In this document: in pieces, positions 1 through 11,402 of the stretch
How the letters are laid out: each line of letters begins with the position of its first letter
Position numbering within the stretch: position 1 is the first letter of the stretch
Assembly (NCBI GenBank): GCA_028015205.1
Contig: CM051510.1
Coordinates: forward strand, 26,722,580-26,786,579
Direction of reading: 5' to 3'
Length of the DNA stretch: 64,000 bases
Origin: Mytilisepta virgata
Taxonomy: Eukaryota > Mollusca > Bivalvia > Mytilida > Mytilidae
Made by a program: the position numbers and the translations under genes
The notes under the pieces: generated by a model
Told to the model about the DNA's origin: nothing
What the model saw: the letters and a program-made list of their open reading frames with translations, nothing else
The model's database searches: none

Positions 1-1451
1 AATAAATATGAATTATTTTCCACTATCAAACAATCAGTCAGTGAAATATTGTGAATGGGAACAGTACCTTATTTGGTTTTTCTAGAATAAAACTTTGCAT
101 TTTTTGTGATTCTCAGATCTGGAATTTCAGATGCAAGATGTAGATTGTAAAAGCTTCACCATTGTATATTTGTATTTCTGAACCAGGAATAAGTACCATT
201 GTCTGCACATTCAAGGAAAGTTTGTATTGTGTTCTACAAAAAATGTAGTTCACAGTTCTTATGAAGTCATGTTTTGCTAGAAAACACACCAGACTTTTTT
301 TGCACAGAGGATCATGTGAGCTATTCATATGACTTTGCATCTGTCATTAGACAGCTCGTCATCTCCTCTGAAATAGCTGCGCCAATTTGAACCAAACTTT
401 GCAGGAATAGTATATGGAAGGTTGTATATAAAAAAATCCTGATTTCATTCAGATTGAATGAAAAACATGGCCACCAGAGGCAATTCTTGATTCTGATTGG
501 TCAAATTTTCCAATAAAAACTTCAATGCCAAATCTTTTTAAAGATTCCTCATTTGATGTTGATCGAGCTGGACATAATTTTGCATTGGAGCCTTTGGGAA
601 ATCAAAATTTCATCATCTCCTCCAAAACTGCAAGACCAGTAATAACCAAAGTTTGCAGGAATAATGTTCTGAAGGTCTTTTATAAAATATACTTATTTCA
701 TTTCGAATGAATGAAAAACATGGCCACCACAAGCAATTCTTGATTCCAATTGGTCAATTTTCAAATTCTTCTCTTCTAAAACTATAATGGCTATGGAAAA
801 TGAAAGTTTCTCTGAAACTACTGTGCTAATGTAAACCAGTCTTTCCAGGAATAGTGTATTTAAGGTTTTGATTGGCTAAGCCTTGATGTAAAAGCAATAT
901 TAAATGTAATCTGCTTTGTAATCCAGGTGATTGATTCAGAGTCACTCAGTTCTCTTGTTTTATATGCCCCATTTTCATTCTTTTTCTTGGGGTCTTAGTG
1001 GCCGAGTGGTCTAGGTTGTTCGTCATGACCACTTAAGATCACTAGCCTGTCAACGCTGAGGTTGCAAGTTTGAATCTCACCGGTGGTGGGGTGTTTTTGA
1101 ATCCAATCTTAATTGACAAGGATTGCCAATTTTCATACCGAAGGTCGGTGGTTTTCTCCAGGGAACTCCGGCTTCCTCCACCAATAAAAAATGGCCACCG
1201 CGAAATATCCAAATGTGCTGAAAACGGCATAAAACCCCAAACAAACAAAAACATTCTTTTTCTCTAAAACCGATGACAGTTTATCTTTGCAGGATAAATT
1301 CAAAATTATCAAAAATATAAAGTTTATATGTAAACCATGCTTTTTTGCGTTTCTAGGGCTCTTGCAAATAAAATGAATATTTCCAACAATGTAAATACAT
1401 TGTATACATAAGCAAATAAAAATTTTAAATTCATGGTTTATGTACTTTCAG
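1..1451 (+). other. Intron sequence upstream of the SPR-repeat exon
   Basis: No coding exon is recognisable here. Positions about 345-890 hold a degenerate tandem repeat of roughly 240-250 bp: the phrase CATGGCCACCA followed by CAATTCTTGATT occurs twice, and TTTGCAGGAATA-like phrases recur. A SINE occupies 988-1251. The segment ends in a good 3' splice site (TGTACTTTCAG) at 1451, so it is read as intron of the gene whose last exon follows. Confidence 0.5.
988..1251 (+). repeat. tRNA-derived SINE, family 2, copy 1
   Basis: The head reads like a tRNA: GGCCGAGTGGTCTA (A-box-like) and GCAAGTTTGAATCTCACC (B-box-like, one step from GTTCGAATC). It is followed by a central block with CTCCGGCTTCCTCCACCA and a tail ATAAAACCCCAAACAAACAA. 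It is flanked by the direct repeat CATTCTTTTTCT at 976-987 and 1252-1263, the expected target-site duplication. It is more diverged than the copy at 11138. The central block resembles the conserved domains shared by metazoan SINEs; I do not assign the superfamily. Confidence 0.85.
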
Positions 1452-3805
1452 GTCCAGCACAGAATACAGCCCCAATGGAACCCAGACCACCAGTACATTT
1501 CACCCCTCAGTCTGAAACTGAAAAACGTATTATGGAAATTTTAGAAAGTACAGCTGGTCTACAACGAAGGCAGGGAGAGAAACAAGAGACTGACAAAGAG
1601 CCATCCAGTAAACCTGGTACCCCTGGTAAATCTGTAGCCCAGAAAGAGTCTAAAATAGACACCAGTTCTACTAGGGAAGAGACTGGTACCACACAGACAC
1701 AAAGCACAACAGAGGCAGGTCCAACTTCATCTGGAGCAGGATCTAAAAGCATTGAGCAGTCTACAAGTGAGAAACGAACAATATTAGTCCAGGCTACCAG
1801 TGCAAATATGAATTTACCTTCCAATGCAGAGCTATCAAGAGAATCTGAAGATTCACAGGATTCTGAACCAATTTTACCAATGAATGTTATGATACACCAA
1901 CAAAGTATGCCCCACAGGGTATCCATGCCTCAAATGTTTAATGGCACTAGTGCACCACCCCAAACAGTTAGTGGCAAGCAGGAATCTCAACAGCAGTCTG
2001 ATACAGCACATCCAGAGGATACTGTAAGGTCAACATCAAGTAGTCCAAGAGGGGCACCTCCATCTAATAGTCCTAGAGTGCCAACTCCACAGTCGGTAGA
2101 GATACAACGGTCAACTTCTGTTAGCCCAAGAGTTCAGCAGTCACATGATGGAGTACGGTCTACATCGAGTAGTCCAAGAATTCCACATTCGCCAAGTCCA
2201 TGGCAGCCTCCTGAAATGTATCGTCAGGGTGTTGGACCTCGTTACCCACATCCTCCAGAAGGCCACAGGTCTGGGTCATCAAGCCCTAGAGTTTCTGAAA
2301 TTGCACAGAAATCAATAAATAGTCCAAGGGTGGCTAGTGCTCCATCACCGAAAGATATTCAGAGAACTGTTCCTAGTCCTCGTATGACAGGACAGTCTCA
2401 AATGGAACCACAGAGACCAGGGTCAGCAAGTTCTGATACTTCAAGGACAGGCAGTCCAAGGGTACCAGTTAACCAGTCTCCCACTGGTCATCCAACCTTC
2501 CCAGCTGATCAACAGATGCATCAGGGCATGCCACCAGGAGGTTTTCCTGGAGCTACACAGTCCCATTTCATGCCGAGAACTTCACCACATCCAATGCCAC
2601 CTCGTTCAAAATCTCCTGGCAGAGCATCACCAAGACAGTCACAACCATCTCCAATGTCAGAGACACAAATTACACAACAGTCACAGTCTGTAAATGCACA
2701 GTTCCAAGGTAGAAAATCTCCAGGACAAGGAATACCACACCATTCTATGGGACGGGGCATGCCTCATTATCCACCATCCAGCCTTCCAGTGTCTTTCCAG
2801 AATATGGGTATACCTCCAAGACCTGGAATTATGCAACATTCTCATCAAAATAGATTTCAACAGCCCCCAAGTTTTCCAAATGCCCGTCCACAATTTGGCT
2901 CTGACGGGCCTCCAAGACCCAGTCAGTTTGGTCCTGAACAACCTCCAAGACTTACACAGTTTGGACCTGAACAAATTAGACACTTTGCCCACAGATACAT
3001 GTATCCATATCCACAGTCAGTAACATCGTCACTCGCAGCATCAACATTAGCACAGCTGCCAAGATTTACTGCAAAAGTCACTTCATCTGAATCCGTACAA
3101 GCTCAAACAAGTCAACCAGTAAGCTCTGAGATTCCATCAACTACAGTTGTTACTTCATCACCAGCCATAAATGCATCTGAATCAGCGACACCTAGGACAA
3201 TTCCAGATAATACTGGATTAGGCCAGTCAGATCCTGTTGCATCTGGTATAAGACAGGAACAAACTAGTGTGTCCCAACCAATCATGGCCAGGTCAAATCA
3301 ACATACATCACAGCAATATGCATCACATTTTCCACCACATTCCATGTCACCCTATTCCCAACAGACTTCTCAAGTAACTCAATCACATTCAGTAAATGAA
3401 GGTAGACCACAGTTCTCTAGTATGACATTCTCAACACAAGGAACAGTTCAGCCTGGTTCAAGTCAACCTTCTGTTGCATCTTCTGTTTCAAACTTTCCAC
3501 CTAATTTACAAACTGGTACCATTGGCAATCAGAATACAGGAGCAATAACTAGTCAAAATGTTAGTAAGACTGTCAGTAGTACTGTACAGGGAACCAGTGC
3601 TGATAAAGTTCATAAGAATATACCTCAGCCTATAATTAGTGAATCGTCAAATACTAAATCTCAGTCAGAACATTTTATATCTGCAACTGAAGCTAGTCAA
3701 ACCCAGACATCATCTGGTGTAACCATGGCAACTGATTCAACCAATCAAACTGTTGAATCAATTGAAAAAAATGCCGGAAGTGAGCCATCACAATCTACTC
3801 GATGA
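1452..3805 (+). CDS. Terminal coding exon of a Ser/Pro/Gln-rich low-complexity protein with SPR repeats
   Basis: The frame is open for 790 codons from an ATG at 1433, but a pyrimidine-rich 3' splice site (CTTTCAG) ends at 1451, so the exon probably starts at 1452, inside a glycine codon whose first base lies in the previous exon. The start of the protein is therefore outside the window. The product is dominated by S, P, Q and T and has no recognisable fold. About nine SPR motifs occur in the first half, often as STSSSPR or NSPRV, followed by Pro/Met/His-rich stretches and then a Ser/Thr/Gln tail ending in QSTR and TGA. Near the exon start, SETEKRIMEILEST is the only stretch that looks helical and may be a short conserved motif. 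Disordered tails like this are common in nuclear RNA-processing and transcription cofactors, and the SPR phrasing recalls SR-repetitive matrix proteins, but I do not recognise the gene. It is convincing as coding because the frame stays open for 2.3 kb in AT-rich DNA and begins at a splice site. Confidence 0.82.
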
Positions 3806-6550
3806 TATTTTTTTAGGGGTCATTATATATGAAAAAAGAGCAACATAAAGTGTTTTTACTGGAAATGAGTCTCAAACAAAGAAAAAATAATTTAGATTTA
3901 AATGGATACAGAATGTCCATAGGGCATATAATGAATTGTTGTGGATGTAACTGTAACTAGTGTTTTTTCTGGTTGCTAAGATATATGTGGATGTATTTAT
4001 TTATATGTAGTGAATTTGAAATGAATTCAGTGATTGTTCAAAGAAAAGTGTATCGTGAACTGAATTATATGGATTTAGATATGGAATCAAAAGTCATAGA
4101 AATTTGAATTCCATTTAGTTATATTCAGGATCTGTTGAGCAGACTGTATGTGATATTTTCGAAGAAATGGATTTATTGTATATCTGAGGAACATGATTTT
4201 TTAAGAATAATAGAAGTTGATAGAGGAATTTAAATCTGTTCATTTGCAATGAACGTGAACATGATAAAACATACATACAATTGAACCAAAAGATATTGGC
4301 AAAATTATAGCTGGGAAAAGGTGTGTGTGGAACTGAATACATGGAATATTTGAAATCAACATGTCAGATTCATAAAATTTTTGGGAACTCCCTGCAGGAT
4401 ATTTTAGCCAATGAAATATGTCACATTGTTTAAATTTATGGGATACAGGAAATTTGCAGATTATTGAACATTGTGAATAGGATTATTTTTCTAAATACAT
4501 TGTACTTGGATGAAACGATAGATAAAATCTATGGTGAGAAATGTGCAAATTATTTGGATAACATACCAGGTGTGAAATTGGATACAAAAAAACAAAAATT
4601 ATTTTGAAGATATTAATATACAGTGGTTGTAACTGCATACAAGAAGATGAGCCGAGATATTCGGATGTAAATTCACGGAAGGTGAGTACATTTCTGTACA
4701 TCAAGTATTCAATATAGTTAGTTTCTGATTTTTTAACAATTTTGTAGTCCGTATAAAATATTTGTAACTTGGATTGACTTTAAGTAATTTGGCAGATTTT
4801 TCAGAGAAGAAAATTTAATTTATGAAGCCAAATACTAAATTAAAATGACAATGAAAAGTCGGTTAACCCCAAGGTATCATCTCTAAAAATTTGTTTTTCT
4901 TGGCAATATTATTTTGACATCCAACTGACAATTCTGTTTAGGTTTTTTTTTCTGAGCTAGTAAGATCTATAATTTGTCTTTATTATTTTTATTTCAGGAT
5001 GACATGGATTTTGAGATACTGTTTATGGTACAGGATGATGGTGGCAAAGTTTTGAACAACTGTTTTATCCGAGGGTTGATATTATTGGTTTGTGTACAAT
5101 GCGTTTTCTGTACAGAAGTTGGAAGGTTTTGTTGACACTAGATAAATTTTTTTGACCTATTGAAAATGCAAAGAAGAGACATTTAGATTGCAAATGTAAA
5201 AAAATGGAAATCAGTTCTGTGACATATTGTTACTTTGAACGTTTTCTTCTTCCCCAGCAACTTACAAACGAAAGATCTATACTAAAGTTTAAGTAGACTT
5301 AGTTGCAATGTATTTCCCCAAATCTTCTTTTTTTTTTTAAACTGGAATACTGGGAAATCTCCTATATAATCTGTTCATTTGCTACAATGCTTATTGGCCA
5401 AGATTTATTATTAGGCCAATTATAGTTAATTATTAGATTATCATCCAACCTGCTCTTTTTCTGATGATGTGATTTTCCTGTGTTTATTTCTGGTCTATGA
5501 AGAGTAAATATCTTCACTTTCATATGTACTATTAATGGCCAAAGTGAGAGAAATTAATAAGGGATGGTATGCATCCAATTTTTATGATACAAAACAATAA
5601 TTGACATACAAGGACTGGGGGCATGCTAAGTCCCATATTCAGAACCTGCAGACAGCAAAAATGGCTGCACACATTGGCCCTGCCAAATAAGGAAAAAAAA
5701 TATTAAAATCCTCCCACCTTCCCCATATTTTTTTGGAAAGGGGGCATGATAATCTATTATTGATTTGATTTGACCAAAATGAAAGAAATTGTATATGGAC
5801 AAGTTACTGAGTATAATTTTGCTGTGCAAATTTTGGCCAGTTTGAAGTATTTTAATTTTTTGACATTTCATTGTAAATTGCATTTTCTAGTGTAAAAAAA
5901 GTGATGCGGTGGAGTAATTCTTGACACAAAATCCATCAAACACATGGCAAAAGTTTCTGCAATGGAACATTTGTTTTATTGTTGCCCTTCATCAGAAAGT
6001 CACAGTGAGGCCATCAACAGGGAGAACAAAATCTTGGCCCCTTAACTACTAAATGTAGCACTATTTTAAGTCTGGAAATAGAACATTAATTTTTCCGGAA
6101 CGGTAAAAAACGAAAGATGAAATTTGTTACTACTACCCAAAAAATTCAGAAAATTTTGTTGAAGATCAGGGCACTGTTTCAATAAAAGTCGTAACAGTTA
6201 TGATAAGTCGTAACTTGGTATATATTCAAAGGATTTACGATGCGTCGTAACTCTTACGACTTTTAGTGAAACAGTACCCTGTACATCATTTTATCATGCC
6301 TCATTTTATTTTAGCATTAAATGAATATATGTACAGTTAAATGAATACATGTACAGTTAAAGAATACATGTACAGTTGTTGTTTATGTTGTTGGAATAGA
6401 CAGTACATATATATATTATGAAGTTCATTTTGTACAAAGTTTGGCAAAATGTGTACTGAAAATTCATTTTGTGTAATATATATCATGTTTTAATTTATGA
6501 ATTTTGTAGAATTAGGATTTCAATTTCATATATTGGAAAGTGCAATAAAC
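3806..6550 (+). other. Probable 3' UTR of the SPR-repeat gene
   Basis: No further exon is visible. The stretch is AT-rich, with a 115-bp palindromic MITE at 6167-6281 and a 20-bp tandem repeat (ATGTACAGTTAA-type units, about 3 copies) at 6319-6377. A canonical AATAAA within GTGCAATAAACTTTT near 6543-6549 is a plausible poly(A) signal, about 2.7 kb after the stop. Which signal is used cannot be decided from sequence, because other AATAAA hexamers occur earlier. Confidence 0.4.
6167..6281. mobile_element. Palindromic MITE with CAGGG termini
   Basis: The left end CAGGGCACTGTTTC is mirrored by GAAACAGTACCCTG at the right. The two arms continue through AAAAGTCGTAA into a small loop, so almost the whole 115 bp can fold back. 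No clear target-site duplication is seen. It lies in the presumed 3' UTR of the upstream gene, so a transcript would contain a long hairpin. Confidence 0.7.
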
Positions 6551-7330
6551 TTTTACTGTGGTTCTTACGAAAGACAAGATGGGGAAAATAACATTTCATA
6601 TGTATGAATTTACCCACTTAACTGTTATTTGTGAATAATTGAAAAATGTATTTAGATATATAATTGATCCTTTAATAATTTTATATTGAAGAATTTAGAT
6701 TTGTTATTTCTGAGAAATGTGAATTTTATAAGATGTTGGTATAATACAGAAGTATCTATATCAAAAATATTTAGAATTTTTGTATTTGTTTTCTTCTTTT
6801 GTTTTCCGTTCTCTTTTTGAATCTGGGTAAAAATTTTCAATCATCTATTTGTTTTTAACAAATTCAACAATGGGAGGTAGTAATTGCTTCCCTTGAGCCT
6901 AAAGGGAGAATTGAAAATTATCTCCTCCAGGTAATATCAAGGGAGCTAACTGGTTAAATCTTGAATTTATGGTTACCATGCATAGGGGGGGGGGGTGGGT
7001 ATTGACCTTTTCTATCATTCCACAATGGAATATTATTAGAAGGGAATTTCAAAATGATTTTTGGTATATGTATTTTAATCAGGTTGATATGAAGCTGTAT
7101 TATATCTTAAAGTCACATCTAGCATTAGGCAGATATATATGTCATTGGAGTTGAACTCCATCAAAGTGATAACTACAAAAGAGTGTTTTTATAATTGTTG
7201 AAGTTACGAAGCATCTTGTATATTCATATTTGTGCTAGGTATGTATGTAGATTTGTTATAAGTGGTTTTATATATGAATATGTCTTCAATATTAAATTGA
7301 AAAAAATAAATGAATTTGTTGTTACAGGGC
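6551..7330. other. AT-rich stretch without recognisable features
   Basis: I see no exon or known repeat here apart from a poly-G run near 6987-6995. Confidence 0.4.
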
Positions 7331-7990
7331 TTTATTGTTTCAATCAGCCTGTGTTTATATAGAGCATTCGAATCTGTTTCCAATGTGACCAGACCCAACG
7401 CCTTAAAGTCTGGTCGGAAATCTAACGACAAACGTGTTCCACTGGTTCTTACTTACCATCCCCATAATGTCGCCATCCGTAACATCCTTATGAACAATTT
7501 TAACAACATAGTGACGAAAGATCCGTTGATTTGCGAAAATTTTGAGACTGTTCCCATCACTACTTACCGTAAGGGGAAAAGTCTAAAAAAAAAAAACACT
7601 TAGTCAGTAGTTCGATCAAGTTGAACATTTCCTCAGAAAAAAACTGACTACCGGGGAACCAGGCCAGGTAAAAGATCCAGATGTGTGACGTGCCCCTACA
7701 CCATGCAAACTAAAGAGATCTTCTCCCCTGACAACAAATGAGTATATCTGTACTGATATAAATTTGGTTTACGCAATCGTCGAATTGTGATAAAGTATAT
7801 ATCGGAGAGACATGTCGCCTTGGTGACCGCTTTCAAGCGGAACACTTGCGTTCTATAAAGAATGGAACTGATTGTCCAGTTGGCAATAACTTTCGATTGC
7901 CTGGTCACAGCTCGTCAGACGTCCGCGTGACCGTTTTAAGGACAGTTAACGGAGGCAGACAACGCCTTGAGCAAAATAGTTTTTAGCCTG
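7331..7990 (+). pseudogene. Decayed Penelope-like retroelement 3' ORF with GIY-YIG endonuclease remnant
   Basis: Conceptual translation, allowing several frameshifts, gives pieces typical of a reverse transcriptase C-terminus joined to a GIY-YIG endonuclease: VPLVLTYHPHN (about 7437), a Cys-containing linker SRCVTCPY (about 7675), then NLVYAI (about 7762), VYIGET and LGDRF (about 7795-7835), EHLRS, and LPGHS with DVRV (about 7897-7930). The last pieces are the conserved GIY-YIG core and its Arg/Glu-bearing helix. At least three stops or frameshifts interrupt it, so it is dead. No upstream RT catalytic motif is visible, consistent with the 5' truncation usual for these elements. The family assignment rests on motif memory; a non-Penelope element with the same nuclease is possible. 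Confidence 0.65.
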
Positions 7991-8287
7991 GGGACACTCC
8001 GACCCCGTGGAATTAATGTAAAAAAATTCTTAATTTCAATTTATTTACTAAGTATGCACACTAACTTTTTGCGGTACAGTTATCTTATATATGGTACGTT
8101 TTCATACATCATAACGTCAAAGATATTATTTTACTATCTATCTTGCCATTCATGTAGTTTCTATGAAGTACGTTTACTGATCGACGCCCACGTCAAATTC
8201 ATTTTCTTTTTGTTTACATTTTATGTACGGACCGGTCTTGCTGTGGGATTCAAAGAGTCGCCTTTTTATTTTTATTTTTTACATGCT

Positions 8288-8315
8288 CGTGATCAAGACC
8301 ATATTGGTCGAAACG
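8288..8315 (+). ncRNA. Hammerhead-like core remnant 3' of the GIY-YIG relic
   Basis: The sequence has a five-base-pair hairpin (GACCA, TAT, TGGTC) followed directly by GAAAC, which is the stem II-GAAA layout of a hammerhead ribozyme. It is preceded by GTGATCA, two substitutions from the required CTGATGA. Penelope-like elements are known to carry such ribozymes near their ends. The mutated core and the lack of an obvious stem I mean it is at best an inactive remnant. Confidence 0.3.
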
Positions 8316-8339
8316 TTGGGTATTTTTAACTTTTTAGTT

Positions 8340-9250
8340 TGATTGTTGTTGTTTTTTTTTACGATTTTATATTTGGTTTTGTTCGACTTGTGTATTTCAT
8401 ACATTTTAGTCGTTTTATGCTCCTTTTGACTGCTCACCATTTCCATTTATTTTTCTTCTTATCTGTGTTTATATATACTTGTTTACATATGTAAAATATC
8501 TACTTGTTCCATGCATACCAATTGAACAGTCCAGTGTTGTTCTCCCAGCTCCAGATAATTTTTTTTATTGAAAGCATATTTACCCCCAGTTTCGAAATTA
8601 AATTCTGAAAATGAAATTTCAAACGGTAAATTTGAAACTAAAACTCAACAGAACTTATTTGAATAAAATACTCAAGAAGCCTCGAGTATGGAAGGTCGCG
8701 AGTTTGATCTCTTGTGATGAGACAAGCACTGATATTTCTGAATACTGATTACAATTGTCTTCTGTTGACCAGATTTTACAGAACTGTTTGATAAATATGC
8801 CGACAGATTTAACATAAAATACTTGAACTTGTTCAGTGTACAAAACTATTGCTTATAACAAACAGAATACAGATATAACTGAAATGTCATTAGTTGTGAA
8901 AAAGTAACCATATTGGTATATGCCATGGGAAGCGTCGTATGTTGTACAATTTTAATTTATGATATCAACATCAGTATGTATTCACTAAAACACAAATTTT
9001 TCCCCTGTAATTTCTGTGAATTCGAATTCAAGAAATATGTAAATTAACATGAATATGTACATGACATAAATGAGTATACAATGTTTTATTTTTCAATGCA
9101 TTTAAAAAAAATGACAGCATTTTCCTACATTCATGTGCCTTATCTAGAGCTCTGGTTCTATTTGAAATATACATGAAAACCATAATTTCATTATCAAAGG
9201 CATGTTTATGAAATTGTTCAAGATAAAAGATGGGGTTTATATTAATGTAC
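8340..9250. other. Intergenic, nothing recognised
   Basis: AT-rich sequence without a supported exon, RNA gene or repeat family that I can name. Confidence 0.4.
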
Positions 9251-9254
9251 ACGA

Positions 9255-9990
9255 GAAACTACTCCACTGAGGGGGATCGTGTACATGAGAAACTAGCCCA
9301 TTGGGGAGAAAAATTTACGTGACAAACTAACCCATTGAAGGGATAATGTACATGAGATATTTACCCACTGAGGGGATAATGTACATGAGATACTAATCCA
9401 TTGAGGGGGATAATGTAAATGAGAAACTAACCCATTGACGGGGATAATGTCCACAAGAATCTAACCCGTTGAGGGCATAATGTACGAGATATTTACCTAT
9501 TGAGAGGATAATGTATATGGGATACTAACCCATTTGGGGGGGGGGGATAATTTAGACGAGAAACTAACTCATTGGCGGGCATAATCTTTTGTTTGTTTAG
9601 TTGGGGTTTTACGCCGTTTTCAGCACATTTGGCTATTTCGCGGTGGCCAGTTTTTATTGGTGGAGGAAGCCGGAGCACCCGGAGAGAACCACCGACCTTC
9701 GGTAGGAAAATTGGCAAATCCTTATCAATTAAGATCGGAGTCGAACACACCCCGCCACAGGTGAGATTCGAACTCATAACTTCAGCGTTGACAGGCTATT
9801 GATCATTAGTAGTCATGACAAACTACCTAGACCACTCGGCCACCGAGGCCCCCAGGGATAATGTAGACGAGAAACTAACCCACTGAAGGGATAATGTACA
9901 TGATATATTTACCCATTGAGGGATAATGTACATGAGATACTAACCCACTGAGAAGATATTGTATGTGAGAAACTAACCCATTGAGGAGAA
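9255..9990. repeat. Minisatellite of about 36 bp, interrupted by a SINE
   Basis: Units of the form GGGATAATGTACATGAGA followed by a variable ATTTACCCATTGA or ACTAACCCATTGA recur about a dozen times from 9255 to 9583 and again from 9854 to 9990. The array is split by a reverse-oriented family-2 SINE. Unit length varies slightly and several units carry GTAGACG or GTAAATG variants, so the array is not recently homogenised. Confidence 0.8.
9585..9853 (-). repeat. tRNA-derived SINE, family 2, copy 2 (reverse)
   Basis: This is the reverse complement of the family-2 SINEs at 988 and 11138. The tail (TTTGTTTAGTTGGGGTTTTACGC on the plus strand, quoted as two overlapping phrases TTTGTTTAGTTGGGG and GGGGTTTTACGC) lies at the left and the tRNA-like head (CTCGGCCACCGAGGCCCCC) at the right. 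The central CCGGAG and GGTGGAGGAAGCC block is well kept. It sits inside the minisatellite, and the flanking GGCATAAT and GGGATAAT are minisatellite sequence, compatible with a short target-site duplication. Confidence 0.85.
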
Positions 9991-10599
9991 AATTTGAACA
10001 CAACACAGAAAGCAAGAAAATATTGTTTTATTGCTGCTCATCATCATTTTATATTTATATATATCCTTCGTATTCTAAACTTGTCCCCGTGAACATTTTT
10101 TCTCTCACAGAAATCAAATTTTTGCACGTATGTTTAATGCCAGTTAAATTATTGCTTCAAAGTAATTCAAGATCCAAGAACACTTTCTTGTCACCACTGC
10201 CTCGTACATTTTCACAGATGTTTTATAAAGTTTTTTTTAGTATTTTCAGTTCTTTGTCGCAGTAAAAACGTACCATATTTTCCTCGAATAATCCGAATTT
10301 ATAATTTTTCTTGTCTTGTTCCCGAGTTGTAAACCTGTCCACGTTTACCCATGTCCAAAGACAATTTGTTTGATAGGGTGATGTCTTCAGCGCATATTTT
10401 TCCAAACGTAGGCAGAAATTTTCAAAATTAACTGCTTTGTTGTCGATTTACAATTTTAATTTCGGTAACAATGAGTTTTTCTGGAAATAGCGAACAAATT
10501 CCTCTGCATCATGAATTTTCTTGTCAAGCAATTTAATTGATTTGATGCACAGGTTTTAAGTAATTCAATATCGTTTTTTCCACTTTGACATTTCGTCAC

Positions 10600-10951
10600 A
10601 CCGCCACGGTTGTCTCGTGGTAGCGTGCTTGCCCCGAGTGCGGAATGTCGCGGGTTCGATCCCCGGCCGGGTCAAACCAAAGACATTAAAATTGGTATTT
10701 GCTGCTTCTCCGCCAAGCACGCGGCATCTAGGAGTAAGAGTAAAACTGGTCAGCTCGGAGTCAGTATAATGTGTCCGAGTGAGGTGATATGTCTTCCTGC
10801 GGACAGTTATCTCGTGAACTAGCACATTAAAAATCCGGCTTAGCGTGTCGGTCTAGTACAAAGCAGGGATCATATTCATTATCATATCAACATGTTCTCG
10901 TCCTGATATGCACTTGGTTGCCACTGGACGTTAAACAATAATTCATCCATC
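10600..10951 (+). repeat. tRNA-derived SINE, family 1, copy 1
   Basis: The tRNA-like head has GTCTCGTGGTAGCGTGC (A box) and GGGTTCGATCCCCGGCC (B box). The body contains CTTCTCCGCCAAGCACGCGG and the tail CTGGACGTTAAACAATAATT followed by (CATC)n. It is flanked by an 11-bp target-site duplication CATTTCGTCAC at 10589-10599 and 10952-10962. Full length is about 350 bp. It is not a functional tRNA gene because the acceptor-stem and anticodon-arm pairing is not preserved and the body continues past the T arm. Confidence 0.9.
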
Positions 10952-11137
10952 CATTTCGTCACGCGGATACTGAACCTCGGACTTCCTCCGGATTATATTG
11001 TCCTGTCCTTTCCCGCCTTTCTGGGATAACTCTTCGTCAAATTCTGCTTCAATTTTATCAAGATGTATGTTTTTAGTCTTGCGTACATCGATAAACACAT
11101 CCTTTATTTCTTGCTGGATGTTTAATAACCTTTTTGG

Positions 11138-11402
11138 GGGCCTCGGTGGCAGAGTGGTCTACATAGTTTGTCGTGCTTAGTAATGATCACTAGCCTGTCA
11201 ACACTGCGGTTATGAGTTCGAATCTCACCTGTCGCGGGGTGTGTTCGACTCTCACCTTAATTGACAAGGATTGCCAATTTTCCTACCTAAGGTCGGTGGT
11301 TCTCTCCGGGTACTCCGGCTTCCTCCACCAATAAAAGTGGCCGCCGCTAAATAGCCGAATGCGCTAAAAACGGCGTTAAACCCCAACTAAACAAACAAAC
11401 AC
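11138..11402 (+). repeat. tRNA-derived SINE, family 2, copy 3
   Basis: This is the best-preserved family-2 member: GGTGGCAGAGTGGTCTACAT (A-box region), GAGTTCGAATCTCACC (B box), a central TCTCTCCGGGTACTCCGGCT and CTTCCTCCACCAAT block, and a tail GTTAAACCCCAACTAAAC. A 13-bp target-site duplication AATAACCTTTTTG flanks it at 11125-11137 and 11403-11415. It is inserted in the coding strand of the B-box pseudogene. Confidence 0.92.

Noticed and set aside
1042..1267. Open frames on both strands around 1.04-1.27 kb, and similar ones at 9.49-9.80 kb and 10.56-10.83 kb
   Set aside because: They coincide with SINE bodies and translate repeat sequence.
1507..3023. Minus-strand and alternate-frame open frames inside the SPR-repeat exon
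   Set aside because: They are shadows of the long plus-strand frame, with biased composition from codon complementarity.
5940..6010. CTGATGAAGG on the minus strand as another hammerhead
   Set aside because: No stem II closure followed by GAAA at a suitable distance.
9255..9990. Regularly spaced repeats suggesting a CRISPR-like array
   Set aside because: Units are head-to-tail without unique spacers, in a eukaryotic genome; a minisatellite explains them.
10610..10680. tRNA gene on the plus strand (clear A and B boxes)
   Set aside because: It continues into a SINE body and tail with target-site duplications, and the tRNA cloverleaf is not fully paired. The same applies to 26296 and the family-2 heads.
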